The notes: generated by a model from the letters alone, not told the origin. DNA of 36,624 nucleotides from Novosphingobium sp. (GCF_025351285.1 NZ_JANXWG010000012.1:1-36624), one strand, 5' to 3'; shown: positions 1 through 10,241, counted from the first letter of the stretch. Numbers and translations are program-made.

Positions 1-1
1 T

Positions 2-889
2 CCGCTGCTGGCCGATGCGCTGGGCTCGCTCGACCGCGCGGTGATCGAGGCGGGCGAGGCCGAAGACAAGCTGGCGCGCGCGGCCGATGCGCTCAACCAC
101 GATCCGCAGGAATTGGATCGCATCGAAACGCGGCTGTTTGAACTGCGCGCTGCGGCGCGCAAGCATAGCTGCACCGTCGATGACCTGCCGCACAAGATGC
201 ACACGATGCGCGAACAACTCGATGCGATCGAGCACGGCGAAGCGCACCTGGGGGCGCTGGAGGTTGAGGCCAAGGCGGCCGCCGAGGCGTACCGCGAGAA
301 GGCCGAGACGCTGTCTGCCGACCGGACCAACGCGGCCAAGCGGCTCGACGCGGCGGTGGCGGGCGAATTGGCCCCGCTCAAGCTCGACGCCGCGCGCTTC
401 CGCACCAGCGTCACCCCGCTGCCCGAAGACCGCTGGGGCCCCGACGGCATCGATGCGGTCGAATTCCTGATCGCCACCAACCCCGGCGCCGATTTCGCCC
501 CGCTCAACAAGATCGCCAGCGGCGGCGAATTGTCGCGCTTCATCCTCGCGCTCAAGGTCGCGCTGGCCGAACAGGGTGGCGCGGCGACGGTGATCTTCGA
601 CGAAATCGATCGCGGCGTCGGCGGTGCGGTCGCCAGCGCGATCGGTGAAAGGTTGGCGCGGCTGGCAGCGGATGGGCAGTTGCTCGCCGTCACGCACAGC
701 CCGCAAGTCGCGGCGCGTGGCGACTTGCACTACCTGATCGCCAAGTCATCTGAAGGCACCGTCACCCGCACCGGCGTAGTCCGGCTCGACGCCAGCGGCC
801 GCCGCCAGGAAATCGCCCGCATGCTCTCGGGCGCCGAAGTCACCCCCGAAGCCCGCGCCCAAGCCGATCGACTGCTGGAGCGGGTATGA
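2..889 (+). CDS. recN: DNA repair protein RecN, C-terminal part (5' end outside window)
   Basis: This is the C-terminal part of RecN, an SMC-like ATPase acting in repair of double-strand breaks. The frame is open from the left edge, so the start and the N-terminal Walker A lie outside the window. The first part visible is coiled-coil arm (charged, Ala/Glu/Leu rich). It is followed by the ABC signature ASGGELSRF (about 513-540) and the Walker B VIFDEIDRGVGG (about 592-625). The D-loop and switch His region LAVTHSPQVAARG sits near 685-720. The order arm, signature, Walker B is the RecN C-terminal half. The stop TGA (887-889) is one base before the next ATG (891), so the downstream restriction gene is probably in the same transcript. 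In many sphingomonads recN sits directly next to ligA; here four genes lie between them. Confidence 0.95.
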   Translation, partial: PLLADALGSLDRAVIEAGEAEDKLARAADALNHDPQELDRIETRLFELRAAARKHSCTVDDLPHKMHTMREQLDAIEHGEAHLGALEVEAKAAAEAYREKAETLSADRTNAAKRLDAAVAGELAPLKLDAARFRTSVTPLPEDRWGPDGIDAVEFLIATNPGADFAPLNKIASGGELSRFILALKVALAEQGGAATVIFDEIDRGVGGAVASAIGERLARLAADGQLLAVTHSPQVAARGDLHYLIAKSSEGTVTRTGVVRLDASGRRQEIARMLSGAEVTPEARAQADRLLERV

Positions 890-890
890 T

Positions 891-1913
891 ATGGTAACGT
901 GGAAAGTCATGGCTGGTCGCGGCAGCGCGCACGTTCGCGAGTTCGTCCAGCACAACATCGTGGCGATCGGTTGGGCGGCTGCGGGTGATCACTCGCTGGC
1001 CCGGTCGAGAGCTGATTTGCTCACCAGATTTGCGCAAGTCTGGCCAAATGACCCACCGAAGAAAAACCAGGTGGGTGCGTTTCAGGTCTGGAGGTTCCTC
1101 AAGGAACTGGCGACGGGTGATCGCGTGGTTGTGTATGATCCGGTAACCAGGATCTACCATGTCGGTGAATTGCAAGGATCGCCGCAATATCAGCCGGATC
1201 TGATCGAGGCATTGCCGACAACCCGGAGCGTCGTGTGGCTCGGCACAGTTGGCCGGGATTCGCTCTCGCTGGCAACGCGCAACGCCCTCGGCGGGATCAT
1301 GACGTTTTACCGACTGTCCGATTCCGCCTCATCGGAAATTGCGTCTGCGCTCGCTGGCGGGGCTGCCGACCTTTCTCACGGCGCCCATGCGCTCGGCGAT
1401 TTGGCAAAGCTGGATGAAGTCGAAGGCGGCGGTGGTGTCACCGATCCGTTTGCCAACATTGCCGATCAGGCGCTCGAATTGGTCAAGGACCGGGTGTTGC
1501 GGCTAGAATGGGATCAGATGCAGGAACTGGTCGCGGCGCTGCTCAGGGCACTTGGCTATCGGACGATGATTTCGTTGGCGGGGGCAGATCGCGGGCGTGA
1601 CATCATTGCGTCGAAGGACGGCTTCGGATTCGAACCTCCGCGCATTCTGGTCGAGGTCAAACACCGCAAGGACTCGATTGGTGCACCGGACGTTCGGGCA
1701 TTTCTCGCCGGCCTACACAGCGAGGATCGAGGCCTTTACGTCAGCACCGGGGGCTTCACGCGCGAAGCGGAGTATGAGGCGGCGCGTGCGGCAACGGTAA
1801 CGCATTTGATGTCGCTCGATGGATTGGCGCGCGCGCTTGTCGCTCAGTACGAGAACCTCGATGAGCGCGGCAGAGCGCTGCTTCCGCTCACCAAAATTTA
1901 TTGGCCCGTATGA
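891..1913 (+). CDS. Restriction endonuclease: EVE-like N-terminal domain plus Mrr-type nuclease
   Basis: Predicted stand-alone, type IV-like restriction endonuclease of 340 residues. The C-terminal part (about 205-315) has the Mrr PD-(D/E)xK core: GADRGRDIIA with Asp237, then ILVEVKH with Glu255 and Lys257, then the typical GLYVSTGGFTREA segment. The N-terminal part (about 1-145) contains VAIGW (24-28) and GDRVVVYDPVTRIYHVGEL (76-94), a pattern of EVE/YTH-like PUA-fold domains fused to Mrr- and McrB-type nucleases, where they are thought to read modified bases. No methyltransferase lies beside it, which fits restriction of modified foreign DNA. The start ATG is one base after the recN stop, and its own stop overlaps the next gene by 4 nt. 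The domain assignment is from motif recognition; the substrate is unknown. Confidence 0.85.
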   Translation: MVTWKVMAGRGSAHVREFVQHNIVAIGWAAAGDHSLARSRADLLTRFAQVWPNDPPKKNQVGAFQVWRFLKELATGDRVVVYDPVTRIYHVGELQGSPQYQPDLIEALPTTRSVVWLGTVGRDSLSLATRNALGGIMTFYRLSDSASSEIASALAGGAADLSHGAHALGDLAKLDEVEGGGGVTDPFANIADQALELVKDRVLRLEWDQMQELVAALLRALGYRTMISLAGADRGRDIIASKDGFGFEPPRILVEVKHRKDSIGAPDVRAFLAGLHSEDRGLYVSTGGFTREAEYEAARAATVTHLMSLDGLARALVAQYENLDERGRALLPLTKIYWPV

Positions 1914-2290
1914 TCACCCGCCGCACCGTGCTCAGCGCCGCCGCGCTGCTGCCATTCCTCAAGGGAACCGCGTTCGCCATGGAAGAAATCGACGAGACAA
2001 CGCTCTATGGCGTGATCGGCCAGATGAAGGCCACGCCCGGCCGACGCGATGCGCTGATCGCGTTGCTGGCTGCCGGATCAGAAGCCATGCCGGGCAACCT
2101 CGCCTACCTGATCGCCAAGGACAACGCCGATGCCGATGCGATCTGGATCACCGAGATCTGGACCAGCGCCGAAGCGCACCAGGCCAGCCTGAAACTTCCG
2201 CAAGTCCAGGCCGCGATCGCCAAGGCGCGGCCGATTATCGCCGGGTTCGGCACTCGTGCGGAAGTGACGCCGGTGGGCGGAAAGCACTGA
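1910..2290 (+). CDS. Exported ABM-domain (antibiotic biosynthesis monooxygenase-like) protein
   Basis: A 126-residue protein with an N-terminal export signal: MITRRTVLSAAALLPFLKG with a twin Arg-Arg, then a hydrophobic stretch ending in AFA. It may be a Tat signal. The rest (about 30-120) matches the small ferredoxin-like ABM fold: YGVIGQMKATPGRRDALIAL, then AYLIAKDNADADAIWITEIW, then SAEAHQASLKLPQVQAAI. Such domains serve as cofactor-free monooxygenases or as small regulatory or dimerisation modules, and the substrate cannot be told. The ATG at 1910 overlaps the preceding stop (ATGA). A TTG nine bases upstream is in frame but would put extra residues before the Arg-Arg signal, so 1910 is preferred. 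The stop overlaps the proposed start of the next gene. Confidence 0.82.
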   Translation: MITRRTVLSAAALLPFLKGTAFAMEEIDETTLYGVIGQMKATPGRRDALIALLAAGSEAMPGNLAYLIAKDNADADAIWITEIWTSAEAHQASLKLPQVQAAIAKARPIIAGFGTRAEVTPVGGKH

Positions 2291-3165
2291 TCCGGCTGCT
2301 GAAACTGGCGGTGCCCGCGTTGATGCTGGCGGCGTGTTCGCCGGCGCCGGCATCCGATGTCTCGGCCGGCGGGCTCGATCCCGATACGATCAACCAGTTG
2401 CCCGCCAGCAAGCCGATGCTGGTGGAAGCCTATGCCAAGCTATCCCCGCACCAGACCGGCGAATTGCGCATACCCAAAGGAAGGGGGCCGTTTCCGGTGG
2501 CGATGCTGGTCCACGGCGGGTGCTGGATCGCGGGGCTGGGTAGCCCGCGCAACATGGCCCCGCTGGCGACATGGCTGGCCGCGCACGGAGTGGCGAGCTG
2601 GAACGTCGATTACCGCGAACTGGGCGATGGCGGCGGCTACCCGCAAAGCTTCGAGGACTGGGCCGCCGCCGCGCAGCATTTGCGCGCACTGGCCAAGCGT
2701 TACCCGCTCGATCTGGCGCGGCTGTCGGTGATCGGCCACTCGGCGGGCGCGACGGCGGGGCTGTTTCTGGCGCAACCGCCGACCGGCTCGGCGCAGGGAC
2801 CGCATCCGCGCGCGATCGTGCAGATGGATGGGCTGGTGCCGCAGGATTACCTGATCGGCGCCGATGCCGCGATGTGCGGCCGCCCGGTGATCGAGCGGTT
2901 CATGGGCGGATTGCCGGCGGCGGTGCCTGCCCGGTATCACGCGATCTCGCCCGAGGCTTCCACACCGCGCGTGGCGCGCGCGCTATTCGTGGTCGCAGTC
3001 CTGCCGCCACCGCCCGACGCGACCACCGCCGCCATGCGCAAGGCGGGTGCCAGCGTCGAGGTGGTGGCCCCGCCGAAACCCAACCACTTTGACGTGATCG
3101 CGCCCGGCACCGCCAACTTCGCCGCGATCGAACCCGCGCTGTTGCGCGCGGTGGGCGGGCGATGA
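2287..3165 (+). CDS. Alpha/beta-hydrolase lipoprotein, probable non-canonical CTG start
   Basis: Alpha/beta-hydrolase fold esterase/lipase-like protein of about 292 residues, predicted to be lipid-anchored. The oxyanion motif HGGCW begins at His76, the nucleophile elbow is GHSAG with Ser152, and a late His267 (NHFDV) completes the likely triad. The start is unusual. The lipoprotein signal IRLLKLAVPALMLAAC (lipobox LAAC, Cys17) begins directly after a CTG at 2287 that overlaps the upstream TGA (CTGA). No ATG, GTG or TTG lies just upstream in this frame. GTG 2311 would remove the basic n-region of the signal. A GGCGGAAAG sequence sits just upstream as a possible ribosome site. The 3' end overlaps the next gene by 4 nt. 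The fold is clear; the substrate is unknown. Confidence 0.82.
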   Translation: MIRLLKLAVPALMLAACSPAPASDVSAGGLDPDTINQLPASKPMLVEAYAKLSPHQTGELRIPKGRGPFPVAMLVHGGCWIAGLGSPRNMAPLATWLAAHGVASWNVDYRELGDGGGYPQSFEDWAAAAQHLRALAKRYPLDLARLSVIGHSAGATAGLFLAQPPTGSAQGPHPRAIVQMDGLVPQDYLIGADAAMCGRPVIERFMGGLPAAVPARYHAISPEASTPRVARALFVVAVLPPPPDATTAAMRKAGASVEVVAPPKPNHFDVIAPGTANFAAIEPALLRAVGGR

Positions 3166-3860
3166 CGGGTCATCCGCTCGAACGCCCGCTATGGAGCTGC
3201 CTGACCGGTCCGCAGGCTCGGATGGCGCGGGGCGGACCGCTCGCGTGGCGGCTTGATCCGGCGTTCGGTCCGTTCGCGGCGGCGATCGATGCGGGCGAGG
3301 AGGCGCAGCGCGCGCTCGCGGCACTGCTGGAGCACGACGATGACTGGATGCTGGTGATCGAGCGCGATCCGTGGCCCGCGCCCGCCGGCCTGCGCGAGGT
3401 TGAAACATTGCGGTTGGTGCAGATGGTCCGCGATGCCGCGCCGGCATTGGCAGCGAGGCCCGACGCGCCGCCCGCAGCGCTGCTGGGCGCAGATGACGTG
3501 CCGGCAATGCGCGCGCTGGTCGCCGCGACCGAACCGGGGCCGTGGGCGGACAGCACGCACCGCTTTGGCGATTTCTTCGGTATTCGCGATTCGGGTGGCG
3601 ATCTTGTCGCGATGGCGGGTGAGCGGTTCCGACCGGCAGCCGGGCTCACCGAATTGAGCGGCGTCTGCACCGCGGCGTCGGCGCGCGGGCAGGGGCTGGC
3701 CGCGCGGGTGATCGAACGCGTTGTCGATGGCATGGCCGCGCGCGGCGAGACCGCGTTCCTCCACTGCCGCGCCGACAACGCCGGCGCGATCCGGCTCTAC
3801 CGCGCGCTGGGCTTCACCCTGTCGCGCGAGATGGTGGCCACGGTGCTTGCGCGCGGCTAG
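3162..3860 (+). CDS. GNAT-family N-acetyltransferase (FR47-like)
   Basis: A 232-residue acetyltransferase with the GNAT domain in its C-terminal half. The acetyl-CoA loop is SARGQGLAARVIERV (Q/RxxGxG/A pattern), followed by AFLHCRADNAGAIRLYRALGF, which is the conserved last strand and helix of FR47-like proteins. The N-terminal 100 residues (PLWSCLTGPQ and following) are less conserved and fit the first GNAT-like half often seen in this group. The acceptor substrate cannot be predicted. The ATG overlaps the hydrolase stop (ATGA at 3162), indicating translational coupling, and ligA starts nine bases after the stop. Confidence 0.88.
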   Translation: MTGHPLERPLWSCLTGPQARMARGGPLAWRLDPAFGPFAAAIDAGEEAQRALAALLEHDDDWMLVIERDPWPAPAGLREVETLRLVQMVRDAAPALAARPDAPPAALLGADDVPAMRALVAATEPGPWADSTHRFGDFFGIRDSGGDLVAMAGERFRPAAGLTELSGVCTAASARGQGLAARVIERVVDGMAARGETAFLHCRADNAGAIRLYRALGFTLSREMVATVLARG

Positions 3861-5930
<2,070 letters not shown>

Positions 5931-5994
5931 GTGTCGGTTTCCTACAATGCTGTTCGTCGCTGAATTCGCTATCGTGTGATCGCAGTCATTGGAC

Positions 5995-6011
5995 GGGCCG
6001 CAAATAGGCCC
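5995..6011 (+). terminator. Short GC hairpin downstream of ligA, candidate terminator
   Basis: GGGCC and GGCCC can pair around a seven-base loop (GCAAATA), 65 bases after the ligA stop. There is no T-run after it, so as an intrinsic terminator it is weak. It could instead be an incidental stem in the leader of the next gene. Confidence 0.3.
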
Positions 6012-6101
6012 TAGGCGAGCCGTAGCATGAGCGACCAAGTCGTGGCATAATACAAGCAGCAACGTGTTTACCGCGCCACATCGGTGGCGGGTTCGACAAG
6101 C

Positions 6102-6106
6102 AGGAG
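6102..6106 (+). promoter_or_regulatory. Shine-Dalgarno AGGAG deciding the start at 6114
   Basis: AGGAG lies seven bases before ATG 6114. A GTG at 6084 is in frame, but it sits inside a CGCCAC-ATCG-GTGGCG stem (6074-6089) and has no such site. It would also add ten residues before a clear signal peptide. The ATG at 6114 is therefore the start. Confidence 0.7.
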
Positions 6107-6113
6107 TCATCCG

Positions 6114-6782
6114 ATGAAGATCCGTACTGTTCTGGCAGTGGGCGCCGCGCTGTTCGCAGCCCCGATCGCAAGTGTGAGCTTTGCGCAGGAAGTTCCTGAT
6201 GCGCAGGAAAAATCGTCCGACCAGATCGTTTGCGAACTGGCCGAAACTTGCGCCACCGCACCGGCCGCATCGCCCGGCGCCGTCGATCCCGCCGCCCCAC
6301 GCCCGCGCGCTCGTGAAGCCACTGCGACTCGCGGCTTCAGCATCGCCCGGTCGAGCGTGGCCCCCGCGGCATCGTCGGCTGGCAGCCGCGCAACCACGCC
6401 ATCCACGCAGATGAGCGCGAGCCGCGCTGCGTCGCAACTTGCCGGATCGGGTCACTCGAACGCCGGGATCACCTTCGTTCCGGGCTCGTCAATGTTGACC
6501 GAACAGGGCAAACGCCAGGCGCTGCAATTCCTGGGCGCGCTCAAGAACCCGCTGCTCGCCAGCAAGAAGTTCGAGGTCAACGGCTATACCGATGCGTCGG
6601 GCAACCCGGCCTCGAACCGTGCGCTGTCGCAGCGCCGGGCGCAAGCAGTGGTCGATTTCCTTGTCTCCAAGGGCGCCAATCGTGCGCAGCTCGAAGCGCA
6701 TGGTTATGGCTCGGACAAGCTGCTCGATCCTTCGAACCCTTCGTCGATGGCCAACCGCCGCGTCGAATTCGTGCGCAGGTAA
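6114..6782 (+). CDS. OmpA-family peptidoglycan-associated outer-membrane/periplasmic protein
   Basis: A 222-residue exported protein. Residues 1-24 form a Sec signal (MKIRTVLAVGAALFAAPIAS..SFA). Residues 25-110 are a low-complexity Ala/Pro/Ser-rich linker that includes RGFSIAR at 73-79. Residues 118-222 are an OmpA C-terminal-like domain: ITFVPGSSMLTEQGKR, then VNGYTDASGNPASNRALSQRRAQAV (Asp160 and the Arg pair at 174-175 match diaminopimelate-binding positions), then HGYGSDKLLDPSNP and NRRVEFV at the end. There is no beta-barrel and no lipobox Cys, so it is a soluble, peptidoglycan-binding type rather than OmpA or Pal itself. The RGFSIAR piece recurs in two proteins near 29-31 kb. Confidence 0.9.
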   Translation: MKIRTVLAVGAALFAAPIASVSFAQEVPDAQEKSSDQIVCELAETCATAPAASPGAVDPAAPRPRAREATATRGFSIARSSVAPAASSAGSRATTPSTQMSASRAASQLAGSGHSNAGITFVPGSSMLTEQGKRQALQFLGALKNPLLASKKFEVNGYTDASGNPASNRALSQRRAQAVVDFLVSKGANRAQLEAHGYGSDKLLDPSNPSSMANRRVEFVRR

Positions 6783-6805
6783 AAGTCTGATCCGCGACGG
6801 GTCAG

Positions 6806-7477
6806 TCAGTGGCTGGCCGGTCGCGGAATCCACTTCATCACGCCGCCCGCCAGCGGGGTCCACACGCCCATCGGCACGCCCACGCTGCGCAATTTTTCGC
6901 CGACCCAGGTGTTGCAGGTGTGCAGCGCAGAGTAGCGGGATCGTGATGCGTAGAACGTGTCGTTCCTGCCATAGCCGCCAATGCGTCGCGCCGCCGGGTC
7001 TACATCACGCGTGATCGCGGCCGCCAGCGCCCGGTACTGAGCATGGCTGAGCACGAGCTGGCGGAAATCGTCATCCGGTGCCGGCCGCACAAAACGCTCG
7101 ACATGCACCAGCGAATCACCGCCGCCCAGCGTTCCGCCGAACACGATGTGCCACACGGTCGAGACCTTAAGATCGGCCCAGGTTGCGGTTTCCAGGAACA
7201 CGGTCCGCTCGCCCCAGCTTAGCGCGATGTCGGTGTAGGGCTGCGCGGGATCGGCGGCATCGGTGGTGGGAAACAGTCCGCGCCAGTCCTGATCTTCATT
7301 GGCGATCGGCACGACAATCGCGGTGTGGACGCCATTGCTGGCAATCAGCACTTGTACGCCTTCGGACAGCGGCGTTGCGGCACGGTTCGTCGGGATCGAC
7401 GAGCCGATCCACGCCGCCAGCGGGTAAGCACCGACCACCAGCGCGGCGCCGGTCGCCAATCGGCGCCAGCGTTTCAA
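6806..7477 (-). CDS. TIGR02117/DUF2459 family protein, probable TTG start
   Basis: A 223-residue protein of the TIGR02117 (DUF2459) family, whose function is not established. The N-terminus KRWRRLATGAALVVGAYPLAAWIGSS is a membrane anchor or signal. The body has the family hallmarks IASNGVHTAIVVPI, LSWGERTVFLETATWADL, VHVERFV, and YGRNDTFYASRSRYSALHTCNTWVGEKLR. The conserved His and the THTCNTW-like Cys resemble a papain-like or NlpC-like catalytic arrangement, but that is inference. The start chosen is TTG at 7477, which overlaps the prmA stop (TTGA). The reading frame stays open upstream, but only inside prmA. It is the last gene of an SDR-prmA-DUF2459 run. Confidence 0.82.
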   Translation of the reverse strand: MKRWRRLATGAALVVGAYPLAAWIGSSIPTNRAATPLSEGVQVLIASNGVHTAIVVPIANEDQDWRGLFPTTDAADPAQPYTDIALSWGERTVFLETATWADLKVSTVWHIVFGGTLGGGDSLVHVERFVRPAPDDDFRQLVLSHAQYRALAAAITRDVDPAARRIGGYGRNDTFYASRSRYSALHTCNTWVGEKLRSVGVPMGVWTPLAGGVMKWIPRPASH

Positions 7478-8397
7478 GTGTACGAACGCCGCTTGCGCAG
7501 CCACAGGATCGACCAGTCGCCGCGCACGATCCGCCCCGCCAGCCGGAACCCGGCGCGGGTGCAGGCGCGGCGCACGGCGCGTTCCTGCGTGGTCAGCAGG
7601 CCGGCGAGCAACAGGCTGCCGCCCGGCGTCACCGTCGCGCCGAAATCGGGCGCGAGTTCGACCAGCGGGCCGGCCAGGATGTTGGCGATCAGCAGATCGT
7701 AAGGCCCACGCGCTGCCAATAGTGCATGGTCCATCCCCGCCGCGATCACCATCGTCACCGCGCCCGGTCCTCCGCCAAGCGGGATGCAGTTCATGGCGGC
7801 ATTTTCGATCACCACCGGCGCGCACACGTCATCGATATCGCTCGCCGTGGCCAGCGCGCGCGGCCACAGATGCAGCGCGGCAAAGGTCAGCAACCCGGTC
7901 CCGGTGCCGATATCGGCGAGTTTGCGCACCGCCACCCCGCGCGCCTTCATCGCCGCCAGCATCGCCAGGCAACCGGCGGTGGTGGCATGTTGCCCGGTGC
8001 CGAATGCGCGACTGGCGGGGATCAGCAGATCGCGCACGCCGGGTTGTCCGAGCGCAGGGAAATCGGGGGTGTGGACGTGGAACAGTCCCTCGCGGATCGG
8101 CTCGACGCCTTGCTGGCTGAGCGTGACCCAGTCGGTCGGCGGCAAGTGTTCGATGGCAAGCGGCGGGGCGTTGCCTCCGAACAGAGCCTTCACCGCTGCC
8201 TTGTCGGCGGGCGAAGGCTTGCGCGGCAGCCAGGCTTCGAGCTGCCAGTGGTCGGGGCGGTCCTCGGCCACTTCGCTGCCGGCGATGACCACGTCGAAGT
8301 CCCAGTCGAACGCGTCTTCGTGCGCGAGCAGCGCAGCCTGCACCACCTCGCGCGGGGCGAGCGCGGTGATCTTCCAGCTTGAAGCATCAACGGACAT
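7474..8397 (-). CDS. prmA: Ribosomal protein L11 methyltransferase PrmA
   Basis: Methylates lysines and the N-terminus of ribosomal protein L11 using S-adenosylmethionine. The protein is 307 residues. The N-terminal substrate-recognition part is followed by the Rossmann methyltransferase core: IPASRAFGTGQHATT, then KLADIGTGTGLLTFAALHLWP (SAM-binding glycine loop), then DLLIANILAGPLVELAPDF, whose Asn-Ile-Leu-Ala is typical of PrmA. ATG 8397 was chosen because GGAG lies six bases upstream and it overlaps the SDR stop by 11 nt. An in-frame ATG at 8415 would add six residues without a ribosome site. Confidence 0.93.
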   Translation of the reverse strand: MSVDASSWKITALAPREVVQAALLAHEDAFDWDFDVVIAGSEVAEDRPDHWQLEAWLPRKPSPADKAAVKALFGGNAPPLAIEHLPPTDWVTLSQQGVEPIREGLFHVHTPDFPALGQPGVRDLLIPASRAFGTGQHATTAGCLAMLAAMKARGVAVRKLADIGTGTGLLTFAALHLWPRALATASDIDDVCAPVVIENAAMNCIPLGGGPGAVTMVIAAGMDHALLAARGPYDLLIANILAGPLVELAPDFGATVTPGGSLLLAGLLTTQERAVRRACTRAGFRLAGRIVRGDWSILWLRKRRSYT

Positions 8398-9124
8398 AGC
8401 TGGCTCCGTTGGCATCGATGGTCGTGCCGGTCATGGTCGGCGGGGCGTCGAGCGCGCAAAACCGGGTGATTTCGGCGATTTCCTCGGGTCTTGCCACCCG
8501 GCCGAGCGGGATGTCCGCCAGCAGGCCCGTTCCGCCCCGGCTGGCGAGATAGTCGTCGGCCATAGCGGTTTCGGTGAAGCCCGGCGTGATCGCGAAGCTC
8601 AAAATTCCGCATGCGGCATATCCTCGGGCAATCGTTTTGTGCAGCGCGAGCATGCCGCCCTTGGCCGCCGCGTAGTGCCAGTGATCGGGCGAATCGCCGC
8701 GGTGCCCGGCGCGGCTGGCGATGTGGACGATGCGCCCCCCGGTCCCCGTTGATTGCCAATGCTGCACCGCCAGTCGCGACAATTGCGCGGCGGCGGTCAG
8801 GTTGATCCGCAAGGTATCCTCCCACGCGTCGAGCCAGCCGATGTCCGATGCCGCGATCGGGTTGGAAGCGAACAGCCCGGCATTGTTGATCAGCACGTCG
8901 ATCCGGCCATTCTGTGCGCGCGCCAGTGCTTCGCGCCATAGCTGTTCGGGCGCTTGCGGATCGGTGAAATCGGCGGCGATGATCGTTTGGGCCGTCGTGT
9001 CCGGCTCGGCGCGCGCGCGTGATCCGTGGCCGATCACGGTCGCTCCGGCCTGCTGGAGGGTCTGGGCAATGGCGGCGCCGATGCCGCGAGTGGACCCGGT
9101 GACGAGGATGGTTGGGGATGTCAT
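8387..9124 (-). CDS. Short-chain dehydrogenase/reductase (3-oxoacyl-ACP reductase-like)
   Basis: A 245-residue NAD(P)-dependent oxidoreductase with a complete classical SDR set: TGSTRGIG (10-16) for cofactor binding, LINNAG (79-83), catalytic Ser137 in HIASRAG, Tyr151 and Lys155 in YAAAKGG, and PGFTET after the active site. The segment DANGASYVR at the C-terminus is like FabG-type proteins. A stand-alone redox role is likely, but the substrate is unknown. ATG 9124 (MTSPTILVTG) is used because it puts the first strand at the expected distance. Longer in-frame starts up to 9214 add sequence with no similarity to the fold. The 3' end overlaps prmA. Confidence 0.9.
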   Translation of the reverse strand: MTSPTILVTGSTRGIGAAIAQTLQQAGATVIGHGSRARAEPDTTAQTIIAADFTDPQAPEQLWREALARAQNGRIDVLINNAGLFASNPIAASDIGWLDAWEDTLRINLTAAAQLSRLAVQHWQSTGTGGRIVHIASRAGHRGDSPDHWHYAAAKGGMLALHKTIARGYAACGILSFAITPGFTETAMADDYLASRGGTGLLADIPLGRVARPEEIAEITRFCALDAPPTMTGTTIDANGASYVR

Positions 9125-9348
9125 GACTGGCACCCTTTGCCCACCTCGCACCATTGGGCAACGCCGTGTTGCATCATGCTGCCCGCTTGCGCTTGCAAGC
9201 CGGCGCATTTCCACTAAGAATTGAGTCGATAAGGGGCGCGATCGGGGGCAACCGCACTGCGGGCTGCTCTTGCTCGCCCTTTTTGCAATTCTGCTTGTGG
9301 GATCGGGCCGCGTCCATGCGTCCGTTCCGTTGCGAACCGGGGGACTTC
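9125..9348. promoter_or_regulatory. Divergent intergenic region between the SDR gene and sdhC
   Basis: These 224 bases must carry the promoters of the minus-strand SDR-prmA run and of sdhCDA. Visible items are a GCTTGC/GCAAGC inverted repeat near 9185-9202 and a T-rich patch near 9275-9295. No -35/-10 pair was convincing enough to mark. Confidence 0.4.
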
Positions 9349-9777
9349 ATGGCTCAAGCCAACAACGCGCGACCTCTTTCGCCGCATCTCGCCATCTGGC
9401 GCTGGGGCCCGGCGATGGTGGTATCCATCCTGCACCGCGCTGCGGGCAATGGCCTGGCGTTCGGCGGCATTGCGCTGCTGCTGTGGTGGCTGGGCGCGCT
9501 GGCGAGCGGGCCGGCGGCCTACCAGACGTTCCTGCACTGGATCTGGACCGCCGAGCCGGGCAACAGCCTGCAAACGGTCACCACCTTGCTTGGCAAGCTG
9601 GTGCTGGTCGGCCTCAGTTGGGCGTTCTTCCAGCATATGTCGAGCGGAATCAGGCACTTCTTCCTCGATGTTGGCGCAGGGTACGAACTCGAAGCCAATA
9701 CGCGCTGGTCGCTGGTTACCTTGGTATCCGGCGTGGTGCTGACTGCACTGTTCTGGGCGCTGCTGCTGCTTCGCTGA
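9349..9777 (+). CDS. sdhC: Succinate dehydrogenase cytochrome b556 subunit SdhC
   Basis: Membrane anchor subunit of complex II, carrying heme b and part of the ubiquinone site. The protein has 142 residues and three hydrophobic spans (about 33-52, 79-98, 117-141). RPLSPHLAIWRW near the start and SILHRAAGN (26-34) form the conserved SdhC quinone-side motif. The segment FQHMSSGIRHFFLDVG carries the expected heme-ligand His96. ATG 9349 (MAQANNARPLSPHL) is preceded by a GGGGGA ribosome site. An ATG at 9316 is in frame but would give an atypical N-terminus. sdhD follows after 79 bases. Confidence 0.95.
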   Translation: MAQANNARPLSPHLAIWRWGPAMVVSILHRAAGNGLAFGGIALLLWWLGALASGPAAYQTFLHWIWTAEPGNSLQTVTTLLGKLVLVGLSWAFFQHMSSGIRHFFLDVGAGYELEANTRWSLVTLVSGVVLTALFWALLLLR

Positions 9778-9856
9778 CCGATCGGACAGCTTGCCGCCCG
9801 CATCGGCCGGGGGCTAGTTCGAAACTGAGATCCAAGACTTTTGAGGACGCTTTCAA

Positions 9857-10240
9857 ATGGGCAACGGAACTTCGATCGGGCGAGTGCGGGGGCTGGGCTC
9901 GGCCAAGCACGGCTCCAGCCACTGGCTGGTCCAGCGCTTCACCGCGATCGGCAACCTGATCCTGGTGGTCTGGCTGCTCGCCAGCCTGGTGATGTTGCCC
10001 GGCTATGATTACGCCACGGTTCACACCTGGCTGGCGCGGCCCTTCTCGGCCACCGCGATGGTGCTGATGATCGTTTCCACGTTCTGGCACGCCCGGCTTG
10101 GTGTGCAGGTAATGGCCGAAGACTATGTCCATGACGAGGGGCTGAAGTTCGCCGTCCTCGCCGCGCTGAACTCGATCCCGCTCGCCGCCGCTGCGTTTGG
10201 CATCATCTGCGTCTTAAGAATTGCGCTGGGGGGCGCCTGA
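9857..10240 (+). CDS. sdhD: Succinate dehydrogenase hydrophobic anchor subunit SdhD
   Basis: Second membrane anchor of complex II, 127 residues with three hydrophobic spans. [21 protein letters not shown] is the conserved SdhD N-terminal region leading into the first span. The segment [20 protein letters not shown] between the second and third spans is the conserved loop. The stop TGA (10238-10240) is one base before the sdhA ATG, so translation is likely coupled. Confidence 0.94.
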   Translation: MGNGTSIGRVRGLGSAKHGSSHWLVQRFTAIGNLILVVWLLASLVMLPGYDYATVHTWLARPFSATAMVLMIVSTFWHARLGVQVMAEDYVHDEGLKFAVLAALNSIPLAAAAFGIICVLRIALGGA

Positions 10241-10241
10241 T

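Noticed and set aside
1819..2286. In-frame upstream extension of the lipoprotein hydrolase
   Set aside because: It overlaps the nuclease and ABM genes in another frame, is Arg-rich, and would hide the lipoprotein signal inside the protein.
6023..6051. Possible promoter (CATAAT at 6046) before the OmpA-family gene
   Set aside because: The -10-like hexamer has no acceptable -35 at 16-18 bases upstream, so it was not listed as a feature.
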